NCBI RefSeq assembly: GCF_964275005.1
Contig: NC_092693.1
Span: forward strand, 30,640,173 to 30,704,172
DNA: 64,000 bases
Direction: 5' to 3'
Source of the DNA: Diadema setosum
Taxonomy: Eukaryota; Echinodermata; Echinoidea; Diadematoida; Diadematidae
Shown here: positions 34,044-47,360 of the stretch, piece after piece
How the letters are laid out: each line of letters starts with the position of its first letter
How positions within the stretch are numbered: position 1 is the first letter of the stretch
Notes under the pieces: generated by a model
Databases searched by the model: none
Told to the model about the DNA's origin: nothing
What the model saw: the letters and a program-made list of their open reading frames with translations, nothing else
Position numbers and translations under genes: made by a program

Positions 34044-34954
34044 ACGTTTGCATTAACCACATGAATATTAGAGGGGGTTGGAATGTTGCCTTGAAATGAA
34101 TGAAGTGACTTGTAACTCCATGTTTATGTTAAACTTTGATCAAGCATAATGGATGATAACGTTCCATTAAAATCAGGCAAAGTAACAAAACCAGAGTTGT
34201 AGAATTTGGAAGTTTCACACATTTTTATGAAAATTTGATACTGGTGGTGACCTCATATGCTACTTGGACGAAGCAAATAGTTAAACTAACTCTTCCATTG
34301 GTTCGCAATAGTTTCATCAAAATCATGCACTTGATTGATGTCTTAGTAACTGCAAATTTGTTCTACTTCATTCTTTCTTAACTTGAATTCTCTTCTTATT
34401 GTATTTTAAAAGATGAAATTCAGTGACTCGCGTATATGTCAAGCCGTATTAGCATAGAGGCAATATCCTAGTGTACCACTGATCTGTTTGTAGATGCACA
34501 AAATAAGAATCCACTAGGTTTAGATTGATAATCAAATAGCATGCCTGATAGCTACCAGACATGTGTGGTTCTTCAGGAGTGTTACAGTATAAAGAGGGTA
34601 GGTTGAAGAAATGACGGGTATGCAGGGAAGGCGAGTTATTGCCTTTGAGCAGTGCTCTGATATATGTCTAAGATAAACTGTTGAGAAATATTGACTTGTT
34701 GATACGATTACTTGTGGTTGTACACGTACGAAGAACCCTGTTGTGGTGAAAAATTTGCATTCTATATGATGATATGCTTATTTTTGACACTCAACATAAT
34801 TCTTTTGAGACATGGTTGTGTGGCCTGAAGTAGAAATTCTAGTTGTACTGTTGACATAAAATGTGGCATAGGAAGTGTCTTCGTGTGCCAGATCATCTGG
34901 TGAAACAGTGCAGTGTGTGAGGTGCAGAATATCTTGTGTGTTTGAACAAATAAA
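34044..34954 (+). other. SRCR receptor 3' untranslated region with candidate polyadenylation signal
   Basis: AT-rich sequence without a long open frame follows the stop codon. The first good AATAAA is at 34949-34954. A second lies at 36389-36394, so a longer 3' end is possible. Confidence 0.55.
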
Positions 34955-37900
34955 GAATTATGTGATGAAATTATATTTCATAAATATTAGTGAAGGGTAA
35001 GGATATATGCATACCATTCATGGGTTGTTTATTGTAAACTGAAATGAAATTTAATTGATTTAATATTTTGCTAGTTTTTGTCTAAATTTTGAAATATTTT
35101 GCATAATCTAAAATTGATTAATTCGTTTCTCATCTTGATCAATTTCTTCTATGTGACTAGTCTTCCTCATTTTGTGTAAGTCATGGTTTAATTTGTCTTG
35201 AACCTGTTCTTCTCTGTCACTATTTTGATATGATGCTAGTGATTTTTAGGGATAAAGTACAAAATATATGTTGTTAAGTGCACCCCTCCCCCCTCCAAAA
35301 TAAAAAACAAAAACAAAAACCACACAATAGATGATAACAAAATTCCAACTTAAGAGGGATATATGCCAGTTTGTTGTCAATTTTGTCAAACTTTCAAAAA
35401 TTGGGAAAACATCGGTGGCCACATAAAGAGATTTTACAGGAGTGGAAATTCATGAAATGTGTTCAATTTTCACTGCCAGTGCAATGTGCCTGTCCATTCT
35501 TGATGGATGTCATTCTGGTTAAAAAGATACATTGCACGCATTTGCTATGTGATGATAGAAGCAAGTGATACTGATAGTGTGATGTCTGTATATATTTGTC
35601 GTAGAAATATGGCCAATCAGATTAATAGTGATTATATACCTCATACAATGAGCAATTTATTTAATTTCTTGGTATTAAATGCGTTTGTCATTTTGAAATT
35701 TGTAGGACTTTTGTGGAAGTTTCTTTTTCCTCGAATATCTGTACTCCTTAAGAATGGCCAGTATGTTTGACACTGCCTTCCTCAGTGTATAATTGTTATT
35801 TTTAGGCATATTCCATCAGGGTGGTCCATGAGGGTTTGAGTATTTTGCTGCAACATGCTCAATTTCTTATGCAATATCCTCAGAAGCCAGCACATGCTAT
35901 GCAACAGCCTCCAAAACTGGTAACATGCTCAAAATGAGATGTATTCAAACATGTGCAAAACTTGAGAAACATCTAACTACTTAATAGAAAATTTGTGCAC
36001 AGAACGTGAGTCAGAAAATGGAATGTAAGCAGCACAACGGGAAATAAGTCGCAAAATACTGTGTGCACTCATGAGGTACTCTCCAGGCACATAATTTCTG
36101 CAATATCCTCACATGTGGAGCTTGCGACTTGCTCAAATTTCATGTTGTGGATCACCCTGTGAATCCATGATACATGTATGTGGTGGCATGTACATGTATA
36201 GGAATCAAAATGGCTGGGACCAGGAGAGTTGAATGATAATGGTTCAACCAGCGCTTTGGAGATTCCCCAGATATTATCTATCTTTTTAAATCCTTATATT
36301 ATTTCTCGGCTCCAACAAAATTTCTGTGTGCCGAGTTGCTTGCCATAGACATTGTGTGTAAAATGTAATCTCATCCTGGAGAAAAGTAAATAAAATGCTG
36401 TATGGCTGACTTTGCAGTAGCTAGAAATTTGCGCTATACGTGTATGTCTCTAATGAACTGTGTTATGTGTTGTAGACAGGTACACAAACGCAGAGCTTTA
36501 AAAAGTGTGTGTTGTTTGACCCAGTTTGTTGGGTTTCATTGTGTGTGTTTATGTCAACTTTGCCTCTTTCCCCCAGCATGTTGAATCTTCTTTTTGTCTG
36601 TACTTTTCTGAATTGCGTAACAAATTTCATGAGAATCAAAGGTGCTGTTTGTTTGGAAAGAACCAGTAGGCAATTAGCTTCTTTTTCTTTTTCTTTTTTT
36701 AATTGATATGAATGGCCAGGGTAGAAACGTGCATTACCTCATTTGCAAAGAGCGCGAACCATCATGCTTGCCCATTTCTAACACCAAACACCAAACGTGT
36801 TTCTTATTGGTTTTAGCAAATACACTGTATGTGTGTCAAACACAGAAATAGTAATCCAGTACAACTGTAACAGAAAGTGTGATGTGACCTCTTTTGTTTG
36901 TCATGACACTAGAGTGTCTCTAAATTCTTGTGTGGTGCACACAATAGTTTAAAGGAACCAATCTGTATTTATTACCATTTAATCAATGAACCTACAGTTT
37001 TATGAGCTAAATGTCTGTGCACTGTTGTAACTCTTGTTTATGTAAATTCTAGTGCAATACCCTTTGTGTCACAAATTCTGGATGAATTGCAGGAAACATT
37101 GTGTCAAACAACTCACTCCATTATCTCAACTTTCTCTTTCACTTTAAAAAATGTTGTTTTCATCGTCTAGAAATGTAGAAGATTGTTTTTTGGTTTTTTT
37201 TTTAATGCTCCTTTGGACAAGGGAGAACAATTTGACAAGTTTTGGTTTGTCTGTCCTTTTGCTTGTTTGTTTTTATGTTGTGGATATGCTGAAAATGTCC
37301 ACGTTAAGACTTACGTACAGTTCTGTATGTTGTGATGTTTGTTACCATTTTAAAAACATCATAGATGATTGACAATCACATGGTTGCTTATTATAGAACT
37401 ATGTTGAGTCAACATTCCATCATCTGGAACTACATGTATGCATAAATGCAATTCTGAAGTCAATACCAGTATGTGGGAATGTTTTCTCCCCCCCCCCCCC
37501 CCAAAAAAAAAAAAAAAAAAAAAAAAAACGCCACTAACAACCACCACCAACATAAAGCAGGTGTACAAAATGTGTGATATTCAGTTTGTGGTGGAAAGCA
37601 AGCGTTAGTGTATCGTAACCATGTACTGTACATGTTCAAATTACATTTTGTTTATTAATATTCAGTAGTGACTTTATGTGAATGAGTGAATGTGTAATAT
37701 ATTATGCATCAACAATCTGAAGAAAAAAATTCTTGAAGCTGAAGTAATATGACCGGTACTAAGTGTGAATCTGTAGTCAATGTGCATACACATATTATGT
37801 AATCAATAGGTTGAATTACTCAACATTCCTCACACTGCATACAGGAAGCAACTACTATGTATTTAATTTGTTGCATTTAATTCCTTTAATATGAGATTAA

Positions 37901-38693
37901 AACCTAAAATGGCATTAAAACGCTTTAGACTACAAGAGCAGAGAGATGTGCCCTTGTGTGTTCAGCTTACATGTGGACATTAAATCCACACCCCTTCCCA
38001 CAAACAAAAGAAAACCCAACAACAAACAATGAAAACTCTGTGACTCATGTATAGATATACTCTCATAGAAAAGCCTGTGTAAACCAAATCAGATTTTTAT
38101 GTCACTGATGATTTGCTTTGTACATCAACATCTTTGTGTAAGCTGTAAACTCCTTTTCCAGTGCATTTGTATGTGGGCATGTACATATTTTGGACATGAG
38201 TGCATAAACTATACACAGGAATAATGTATAGCAAGGCATGAGTGTGTTCATGAACATTCAGTTGACATAAAATGAAAATTAAATGCCGTCTAAAGCAGCT
38301 GAATATTGGGGAGAAAATTTGATGGCAGGCTGAAAATAACATTACTTCATCAGTGCTATAGCTGAACAATCCACAGATCATTGCTATTTCAATCTTCATC
38401 TTGTTTCTAATGTAAACATGCATACTTCAGACACATCTTGTTAGTACTGTTATCTATGTGCCTTCTTTCCTTTTATATTCTTAAACTTAACTCTCAAGCT
38501 TTGACTACATGCACGTGAAACTCCTCTATACAACATGGTTTTTACACTAATGACATGTAATGAATGGCATGATTTGATTCACATTGTGTGACAGAAGAAA
38601 CACTTCCAATCTATCCTTGTACTCAGGAACTCTAATGAAAGTATGTTTATCTGCAGCATCATCAATCAAACAATCATGTGTGAAAGAGTATAT
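34955..38693. other. Long stretch without a recognisable gene
   Basis: AT-rich. Could include an extended SRCR 3' untranslated region (AATAAA at 36389-36394). A C-then-A run lies at about 37488-37528. No coding signal found on either strand. Confidence 0.5.
35817..36159. mobile_element. Possible CAGGGTGGTCCA-ended element
   Basis: CAGGGTGGTCCA and TGGATCACCCTG face each other 343 bp apart, and GCAATATCCTCA occurs near both ends. No clear target duplication. Confidence 0.35.
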
Positions 38694-39454
38694 GTGACCC
38701 GCTACAACAAAAAGGTCCTAAAGTCGCGTACTGTCGAAGCCGTGAAAATCGAGTTTGAAGTCATAGCATTAAAATTGGTCAAAACTTACGATTTTCTGAT
38801 TTTGATATATTATTGGAGTCTAACATGTCTTCTATCATCTGTCGAAATTTTGAAGCAAAATGATCAAAGGAAAGATAAAAAATAGCGTTTTTCTGAGCCA
38901 TGTTTTTTGGCGTTTCAACGATGAAGCAGAAACTGGTTCGAAAATTTGGATTGAGCGCCACTGATGGGTTCCGCCCCTAACAACGACCAGAGTGATCTCA
39001 TTGATCAGTTTGCTGGTTGCTGCTAACCGAAGCGTGAAGCTCGCACACTGCCCAGTCGCATGGTGCACGTGCGGGCGGATGCGCTATGCTCAGCCGCTTC
39101 TCATATCTTGGACACTGATTGGTTGGTGAGGAGACCGCCGACGCTGATGTGCTTGAATGAACTCTTCGGGGGTTGCTAGGGCTTACCTTCTATTGTCCAG
39201 AGGTGAAAACTGACTTCCTGTCCCTTGATCGTGATTGCGTCGAAAGGAAGACTTTTAGGGCGCTTTTCTCGAAACAGTGCTTTTCCAGACGTCTCGACAT
39301 GCTCTCTTTTAAACATCGATATCTCCGCAGCCGATTATTTTTATAAAATGTGTTATATATCAATTTAAAGCAGAAAGATTAGGGGATTATATCGTGCAAT
39401 TTTCAAATAATCGACCTCGCCCGACTTTAGGATCATTTTGTTGTAGCGGGTCAC
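38694..39454. mobile_element. MITE with GTGACCCGCTACAACAAAA ends, copy 2
   Basis: A 761-bp copy of the 25.9-kb element in opposite orientation, flanked by ATAT on both sides. Internal blocks match copy 1, for example the segment with GAGAGCATGTCGAGACGTCT. Confidence 0.85.
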
Positions 39455-39655
39455 ATATATGTTAACCTGTTGAAGACTAGTCCCGAGTATACTCCGGCAG
39501 GTATCTATGGGGAAATGCATGATATAGCAAAATCAGCCCATCCTTACAACGGGTACATGTAAATGTTATGCTGAATTATGATCAAAGCCAGGATTGGTGT
39601 AATCATAAAGGAAGTTGTCTTGTCAAATAGAACAAATTTAAAGGAGTACTTGTGC

Positions 39656-39825
39656 ACTGCACTCCCATTATAACGAACAAGGTTATAACAAAGTAAAAAT
39701 TCAGGCCACAAAATTATCCTCTCTTTGTTCTTTGGTGTTTATTAACAGTTCGGTTGTAACAAAATTTCTATACAATGAAAGAAAACCGGTGGTCCCGAGG
39801 GCTTCATTATAACAGGAGTCCACTG
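39656..39825. mobile_element. Short copy of the CAGTGCACTCCCGTTATAAC MITE
   Basis: About 170 bp. The left end reads CTGCACTCCCATTATAACG and the right end CTTCATTATAACAGGAGTCC, followed by CACTG and TA. It is an internally deleted relative of the copies at 7.1 and 61.7 kb. Confidence 0.7.
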
Positions 39826-40410
39826 TATTCGTATGCATGGGAACCTTTGTAATGAGGAGCCCCAAAGCCAAGACAATTACTGTGTGATATCAGGTTTCTC
39901 ACTATCAGGGTACAAATAAAAAGCAAGAAATGTGGAGTTAGGACCTGCAAAATGACCTAGCCGAAGGAGAGTTTCCTTGTGTCCAACATCTTCAAAATTA
40001 GGTTCCATTGCACAAATTGTATTTAAAATGATCCATATGGCAGTGATCTGTACAGTGCAATGTCGGTATACTCCTGCATACGATGAACTGGAATGTTCCA
40101 CTACCATAAGGGTTAGTTCAGTGTTGCTTTTTTAACTAACCTTGTATTTTCATGATAAATGTATGAGAACTTGATAAATCAGGGAGTCATATCATTTTTT
40201 TTTCATAATGTAATAGGCTGACAATAAATACATGTATAAGAATAAATGAGCTTATCAGTGTGCTCTGTCTTTGAAGTCTATTGAGTGGGAAATCTGTGGA
40301 AATGCATGTTTGTATACGTACAGCACTCATGTGGTGTTGCTTTGGATTTTTTTCCCAAAAATGTGTAACCCAGCCAATTTTCAGGTCCTCATGTGCCTCA
40401 AAATATTATA

Positions 40411-41046
40411 CCGGGTGTCCCAAAAAAAGCAGAACGGTGGATTTTCAGTACCTTGCGTTCTAAAAGTGATATACAGTGTATTTTTTGACATTAGAAAGAG
40501 CATCTTCCACAGAAGACAATGATACCAAAATCATTAAATTTGGTGCAGAACTTTTTATTCTACACCCAATTCTGTAAATGCAGTCATTTTCAAATTTCGA
40601 ATTAATTATTAATGAGCGAAGGATTTGGGTGCGATACGCGTTCCATACGGTGTATTGTGTAAGCCCGTTGATCCATGTCAACAAAAGATACAGCTTTCAC
40701 ATTGGGCGTGGGCCAGGAAAAAATACATTGTAGTGTGAGTGTGCGTGCCCAATGTGAAAGCTGTATGTTTTATTGACATGGATCAACGGGCTTACACAGT
40801 ACACCGTATGAGGAACGCATGTCGCACCCAAATCCTTCGCTCATACGTCGCAAAAATCCAGCGAAATTTGAAAACGACAGCATTTACATAATTTGGCGTA
40901 GAATAAACAGTTCTGAACCAAATTTAATGATTTTGGTATCATTGTCTTCTGCTGAAGATGCTCTTTCTAATGATGTCAAAAAATATATCACTTTTAGAAC
41001 GCAAGGTACTGAAAATCCACCGTTCCACTTTTTTTGGGACACCCCG
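40411..41046. mobile_element. Fold-back element with GGGTGTCCCAAAAAAA ends
   Basis: About 300-bp arms mirror each other almost completely around about 40725. Ends are CCGGGTGTCCCAAAAAAAG and its inverse, with TATA on both sides. Short open frames inside come from the arms and are not genes. Confidence 0.85.
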
Positions 41047-41888
41047 TATATGTTCATGTAGTCAAAGGATCCAAATTTATTTTTATAAACAAATATCTTG
41101 TACATGTACACCATCAATATTACAGTTTATACAACACCTAAATAGATCCTTGCCATTTGATTGGTTGTTTGATAATGATCATTTGTCCCACTTTACTACT
41201 ACGTCATCATTTGTGCAATTGTGGCTCCACTTACTGTGCAATCTTGGATCCATACGATTTGCTCCATTGCACACGCCAAGAAAACCACGGAGGTAAAACA
41301 CTTGCGTTTGCAGTGTGCATGCGATCAAGCATAATATTAACGGACAGTGCGCTAGCGTATAGCACTCGGTGAGGACTCTCTCAATCTTAGATCTTGAACA
41401 TTCTCTCTTGTTTCTAAATTCATAAAGCATGAAATGGGAAGGATCTATTTGTAAGCGTTATATAAAACAAATAAATGTTTTTCATTCGTGCAATGAACAG
41501 AATATTTCATATGGTGAAAGATGAAATTATTGATCCATTCAACTCAGCTGCGCTATATTGAATGGATTATTTAATCTTCCACCTCAAAATATTCTGTCCA
41601 TTGCACTCATAAACATTCATTATTAGTACAATGTATAACATTTGACCATATATACCCAAAGCTGTAGACATGGATACTAAATACACAACATCTGCAATAT
41701 CCAACACAGCCCTATTATCACTGTCAAAAATTTCAACTTTCAACAACTGATGCTACCATGACAACAGATGGGTAACTATAGCCTGCTGCAGGCATTTTGC
41801 TATCTGCTTGGCAGTTTTATTGTTAAACTTACACAAGGATTCTCGCCTTAAGAAAAATGAACTATGACATGACTTCAGATGAGACTAG

Positions 41889-43225
41889 AAATGTCGCTTT
41901 GGCGACTGGTATGCCTCCGCCATAATGCATGATTTTCCCAATAGGTCTACATAGTACATGTGGACAATGTGTGATTACATTTTCACAAAATTGGCAAAAT
42001 ATTGAAATGACAAGTTTGTCACAAATGTGTTGAAAGTTCACCTTCCTTGACCTAGGTTTAATTGGATGAATAGGAGAGCATGTATCTAGGGATTTAAGGA
42101 CTTTAACTTGACTTTGACCCATTCATACATTTAGGCATTGAGTAATTTTCAAGGTACAGGTGTGGAGAAAAAGTGCAATTTCTGAATTGAATAGTAAATT
42201 GTTACCATTTTCATCTGGCCCTTGACCCTAAAATTCATAAGATAATCACTTTCAGGTAGAACATGCATAATATGTACTAAGTTTCAAGATAACTTGAGCC
42301 ACTTCGAGATATGGAGGAAGAAGTTAGTTCAGCACTTTCACTTGATCTTTGACCTTTTGACCTTTGAGGCAAAAAAAGAAGAAAAAAAAAAACTTTCCAG
42401 AGAATTTCTATTAGGTTACACATGCATACACCAAGTGTAAAAAAATAATAACCCTGCTGGCATTGCATAAATATGAGGGAAATAGTAAAATTTTGAAGTG
42501 TTGCACTTGACCTTTGACCCCTGACCTTTGACCCCATGAACCCTACATTCTCTAGATAATCACTTCCAGTCAGTACATGTATATACTATGTTCCATGAAG
42601 ATACCTTGAACAATTTTCCAAGGCACAGAGAAAAAAAAGAAGTTTTGATATTTTTACTTGACCTTTTGACCTTTGACCTCATGACCCAAACTTTGACCAG
42701 AGAATCTTAATTGGGTAATACATGTATACACTAAGTTTCAAGAAAATATCTTCAGGCATTCAATAGATATGGCGAAAATAGTGAAATTTCATGCATTTGA
42801 CCCTGACCTTTTGACCTTTGACCTTTGACCTCATGACGCAAACTTTCACCAGAGAATCTTAATTGGGTAATACATGTATACACTAAGTTTCAAGAAAATA
42901 TCTTCCGGCATTCAATAGATATGGTGGAAAAAGTGAAATTTTATGTATTTGACCTTGACCTTTTGACCTTTGACCTTGAGCATGTGCACCCAAAAGTTGA
43001 TAGGCACAACTTCACCCCCTAATACACATACATGCCAAGTTTCATTAGGATACCTCAACAGGTTTTGATAGTTACCTTGTCCACAAAATTCATTACGGAC
43101 GGACGGACGGAAGGACGGACGGACGGACGGACGGACGGACGGACGGACAGACGGACGGACGGACGGACGGACGGACAACCCGAAAACATAATGCCTCCGG
43201 CACCACTTCGTGGCGGAGGCATAAA
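41889..43225. repeat. Internally repetitive element ending in (GGAC)n and a GGCGGAGGCAT hairpin
   Basis: The left end has GGTATGCCTCCGCCATAATGC; the right end has CATAATGCCTCCGGCACC and CGTGGCGGAGGCAT. Between them lie several diverged units of TTGACCTTTGACCT plus AAGTTTCAAGAAAATATCTT, then a (GGAC)n run at 43096-43176. Similar sequences are widespread in marine invertebrates. No coding capacity. Confidence 0.7.
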
Positions 43226-43684
43226 AATCAGTGCATGGCAAATTTGAGCATACTTGGGTACTTTCCCCCATAGACTCACTGGTTTCTTCTACTTCACACA
43301 GAGAGAAAGGCACAGTAAACATATTCTACAATTTCTAAAAGGTAGCTTTATTGATTGTTCTTTATAACCAATCTGAAAAAAAAAAGAAACAATCTTGTTT
43401 TATGTACCTCACAGATGATTCACCACCATGAGATATAAGTTGACCACTCAAAACTTCGTCAACCGACACTCCAATATTTGCTGTACAAATACAATGTACG
43501 GTACAAAATCAAATTATTTTTGAGAAATCCTATCACAGCTGTAAGAGGATAAATAATCTGTCGAGCTATTACGAGTCTATGTTTACAACATAAAAGTGTG
43601 GAGCCCCCCCCCCCCCCACAAAATAGGACTCCCTCCCCTTAAATCTCTGAAGCAATTATTTCATTACGTAACTAGGCCAAACAC

Positions 43685-45260
43685 ATGTTGAGAGTGACGA
43701 GTGCAAACATAACCGAGCATAAAGTCCCCCTAAAGCGATTCAACTATCCCCTTAACAATGAAGCACCCCCTCCAAAGAAGTACCTTTTCCCACCCCCAGC
43801 AAGAGAGTCTACCATCCCAGCCTTATGGGGGTGCCGGATGAATCCATGTGATGCGGTATTGGTGGAGGTCAGCAGTTGTGCTCATCATCACAATTCAAGC
43901 ATCACATGGATTCTTTCTTCTTCTTTTGATAGATATGCTCCTCCGAGGGGTGGTACAAATTTGGCAACCCTGGCAGGACAGGCTACATGGTGTGAGCAGA
44001 ATATGTGCTGTCCTTACACACGGGCCCGGGTACCTTCAGGAGGACAGATGGCAAAATTTGAGAATGTTACCAGCAGTGTGCTAGGGGGCCTCAGCCAGCC
44101 TGACAAAAAGCAGGTCCTAGAAATAGTTGTCTTGTGTGACCTCCCTGCAAAGAAGTTACAGAAGGCAAGGAGTACAGGATGCTTCGGAGTTCTGTGACTG
44201 GTAACATCGTACTTGACCGGGGAAGAGTTAGAAGAGGAGACAGATGGGGGAATGGAGTTGCTTGAGTAAGGCAATGGGAAAGTTGGATGAGTGGGCCAAA
44301 GTGAGAGTAAACAAAGAGGGGAAGAGCAGAGAAAGCCCACCAATACCAGCCTCAAAACCATCACCCATGAACACAATTCCTCCCGATCATGCACGTAAGG
44401 AGTTCAATATAAGAGGACAGAGAGGAGACCCCTGCCAAAGAGACAAACTTCCTTTCTCGAGCCTGGTGCATCAAATCGACCGTGCCATCTCAGGAGGGTA
44501 CCCAGAAGAGGACATAGTGGATGCCATCATTGATACAACGGTCCCTGGTCTTCCTCTCAGTGGGTGCTTGGAAACTAAACCCGACCTTAACCTGCCCGTC
44601 CTGAAATGCCTACTCCGTAGCCATTATCATAAAATAGAGGCTACGGAGTTGTGCTACGATTTGATGCGTGCCGTACAAGATCTCAAGGAGAGCCCTCAAG
44701 AGTTCCTGTGATGGATGTTGGCACTCCATCAGAAAATTGTCTTTGCATCAAAGGAAGCTGACACAAGTGTCACTTACGACTCCACTCTTGTACGAGGAAT
44801 GTTCATGCATTCCCCAATTACAAGAATCATCAATGAAAATGTCAGAAGGGAGACCTGAAATCATTGTTGCAGGATATGTCAACAAGTGACAAGGCCATCC
44901 TGAAAAGAATAAATATCGCTGCCAACAACAAAAATGAATGACAGCAGAAGCAGGCCACAACAAAAAAGCCAAATGCCCAAGAAATAAACACCCAAGCCCC
45001 AAAGATGGAAGAAAAGCCAAAAACAGAAGCATCAATGCGGTTAAGCCTACAGCAGATGCAAGAAGAAATTTGCGCAATAGTGCATTCCGAGTTGGCAGTC
45101 ATAACACACAAGTCCCCAATCCTAATGCACAAGGAGGCACTGCCAGGGATACTGCAGTCCTACTAGGAAGACACCATCTACCATCAACTCCTGACAGTTG
45201 GCCACAAGAGCACACTCTAAGAAAGATAGGCCTCCAGGAAGCACAGAAAGAGTCCATAAG
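43685..45260 (+). mobile_element. LTR-retroelement gag fossil
   Basis: Two adjacent open stretches carry a gag-like core: KLPFSSLVHQIDRAISGGYP, DIVDAIIDTTVPGLP, LKCLLRSHYHKIEATEL and AVQDLKESPQEFL. This pattern is known from gag-like proteins of animal LTR retroelements. It is broken in at least a few places, no LTRs were recognised, and an old insertion is likely. Boundaries are approximate and may reach about 45.9 kb. Confidence 0.6.
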
Positions 45261-47360
45261 ATGAGTCTCTACCCAAGAAAGTGATGATTCCAGCTCAGGA
45301 GAGGAGAGCTACTACTGGACCACAAAAAAACAGTACAGTACAGATGACATTTCTCAGATGTGGGAATAACAAGGGGCCTGGGCACACCTCTCTTGAGTAA
45401 GAATGCAACTTTGGAAAACCAAACCTAACTACCTGTGGTCCAGAATGCACCAAGGAGAAAGGAGAGAGATGGCCACCAGCCACATCTTGTTTTTAATGAG
45501 GACTCTGGTGAGCCTGTAAGGAAAACTGCTAAAATCACCCTCATGCTAGTATGGATATCGCGACAACAGCTCAACAAAAACTAGATGAGTCGACCCATCT
45601 GTCCTTTCCCTGGCCACCAAACCTATGCATACCCATGGGATTCACACCCATCCGACATCTCCCTGAAATACCAGTATGAGCTGCAGTTGTAAAGATCTGT
45701 TCTGGATTTGATATAGATTCAGGCAGTTGGTCCTGTTCTGGTACCATGTGCAGAATGAATGAAAATTTATATCACAATCTATCTGCTGTTAGGGGTACCC
45801 GTTTGCTGTAGAGATACATCTGAGATTCCTTCTAGCAGGTGGCAAAGCAGACAGCACCAGAGTGCCCAAATTGTTCTGCAAAATGGTCAAAAGGCACTGA
45901 AAAGCTTTCGATCTCTTTTACATTTTTTTATATTTGTAATACACTGAAAGTAATATTACCACTGCCATCTGCTTACAAGTCAGAGTTTATCTCAAATAGA
46001 TTGTTATTCAGTATAATGTTATCTCAAATAAATGCATCCAGGTTTTGGACTGAGAATTACTACCATCTCACTTCGTCTGCATGAATGATATACATCAATA
46101 CACGTATACACTTGTTGTATAAACCAAGTAGCACTGTTAGCATTGGGACGCATACAAAATGTTCCACATCAGAAACTGCAGGAAATTCCTAATGTCATTT
46201 AGAAATACACAGTGCAAATTCCATATTGGGTAATCCCATGTGCCAAAATACTGTAAAACCAGAAATATTCATGGCATGAAATTTTCGCAAACTGCCACTG
46301 GCATTCAATGCACAGGAGACAAGAACTTTTGTGTGCATCATAATTTTCTGAATCTTGGCTCCCTGCGAAATTTGCAAAAATTTCATGCGCACAAAAATGT
46401 CTGGTTTTACAGTGCTAGAGGGTTGCTCTCAAAGTCTTGAACAAGCACCACGTTAATCAATATTCCTATGTTCCATTGCATTGTATTCATACTGCTGCAT
46501 TTCACACTACAGTTGGATTAAGATGTACTGGCAGTGCTTCATACTCAGAACTACTATCATTCACATGAGGCATCTACAGTAGTACCGGCAACCAAACTTG
46601 TACACATAGGTCAACAAACCCCTATCTCACTTGGGTAGATTATTTGCGGGCCAGACAGCATTCATGCTACCCTACTACACAAACTACCCTTCTTCCTGGA
46701 ACACAGGCTGTTTTTCCCCCCTTTATCACACAAATAGACTATTGAGCCATACTGTTCCATATTCTTGTTCTTAATCACACTTTCTAGGTGTTGCTATTAC
46801 ACTGTATGATGGAACAACAAATTCCTTTCAGTAATGAATAAACTATGCATACACACTGCATGACTCGGTATTAATACTCTGTTTGTAAATCATGCACAAT
46901 TGTACTCGTACAGTTAATTGTTGGCACTACTAACAATGAAGAATCTGCTAGAATTCCATGGGATGAATAATTTGGATGCTTAAATAGTGATGGTAACATG
47001 GGCTACTCATTTTCAGGTGACACCAAAATTGCATTGCCTCTGCCAGGACCATACATTTCACTCTCCCAAGTCCAGAAATGTGGTCCTTGTTTGAACAGTA
47101 AAAATTGCTGTTGCCCTAAGATCATGGTCTGCTAATGTTGTATCTTAAATGCACAATTCAAAGTGATTTCCTAACTGTTAACAGAGACTGAGTAGGAAAT
47201 GCATTTGAAATGTGTGCTGATGCAAGATTACTCTCAAAGTCACTTTTCAAGTGCAGGGTTATGCACATTTCCAGACGCAAACAGCATACGAAAGTACCAT
47301 TGATTCACCATAACATTCATACAAACAAAGGGTGAATTTCAATGGTCAATGAGCAATGAA
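45261..47360. other. No gene recognised; probable TMEM70 3' region at the right
   Basis: Contains the palindrome at 46249-46413 and possibly the decayed tail of the gag fossil. The end of the TMEM70 transcript cannot be placed. Confidence 0.4.
46249..46413. mobile_element. TACTGTAAAACCAGAAAT palindrome, intact-ended copy
   Basis: Begins TACTGTAAAACCAGAAATAT and ends TGTCTGGTTTTACAGT. Confidence 0.75.

Noticed and set aside
40819-41061. 80-codon frame and its mirror frames near 40.5 and 40.9 kb
   Set aside because: All come from the two arms of the GGGTGTCCC fold-back element.
43032-43247. RTDG-repeat peptide and its antisense SVRP-repeat frames
   Set aside because: They are produced by the (GGAC)n run at the end of a non-coding element.
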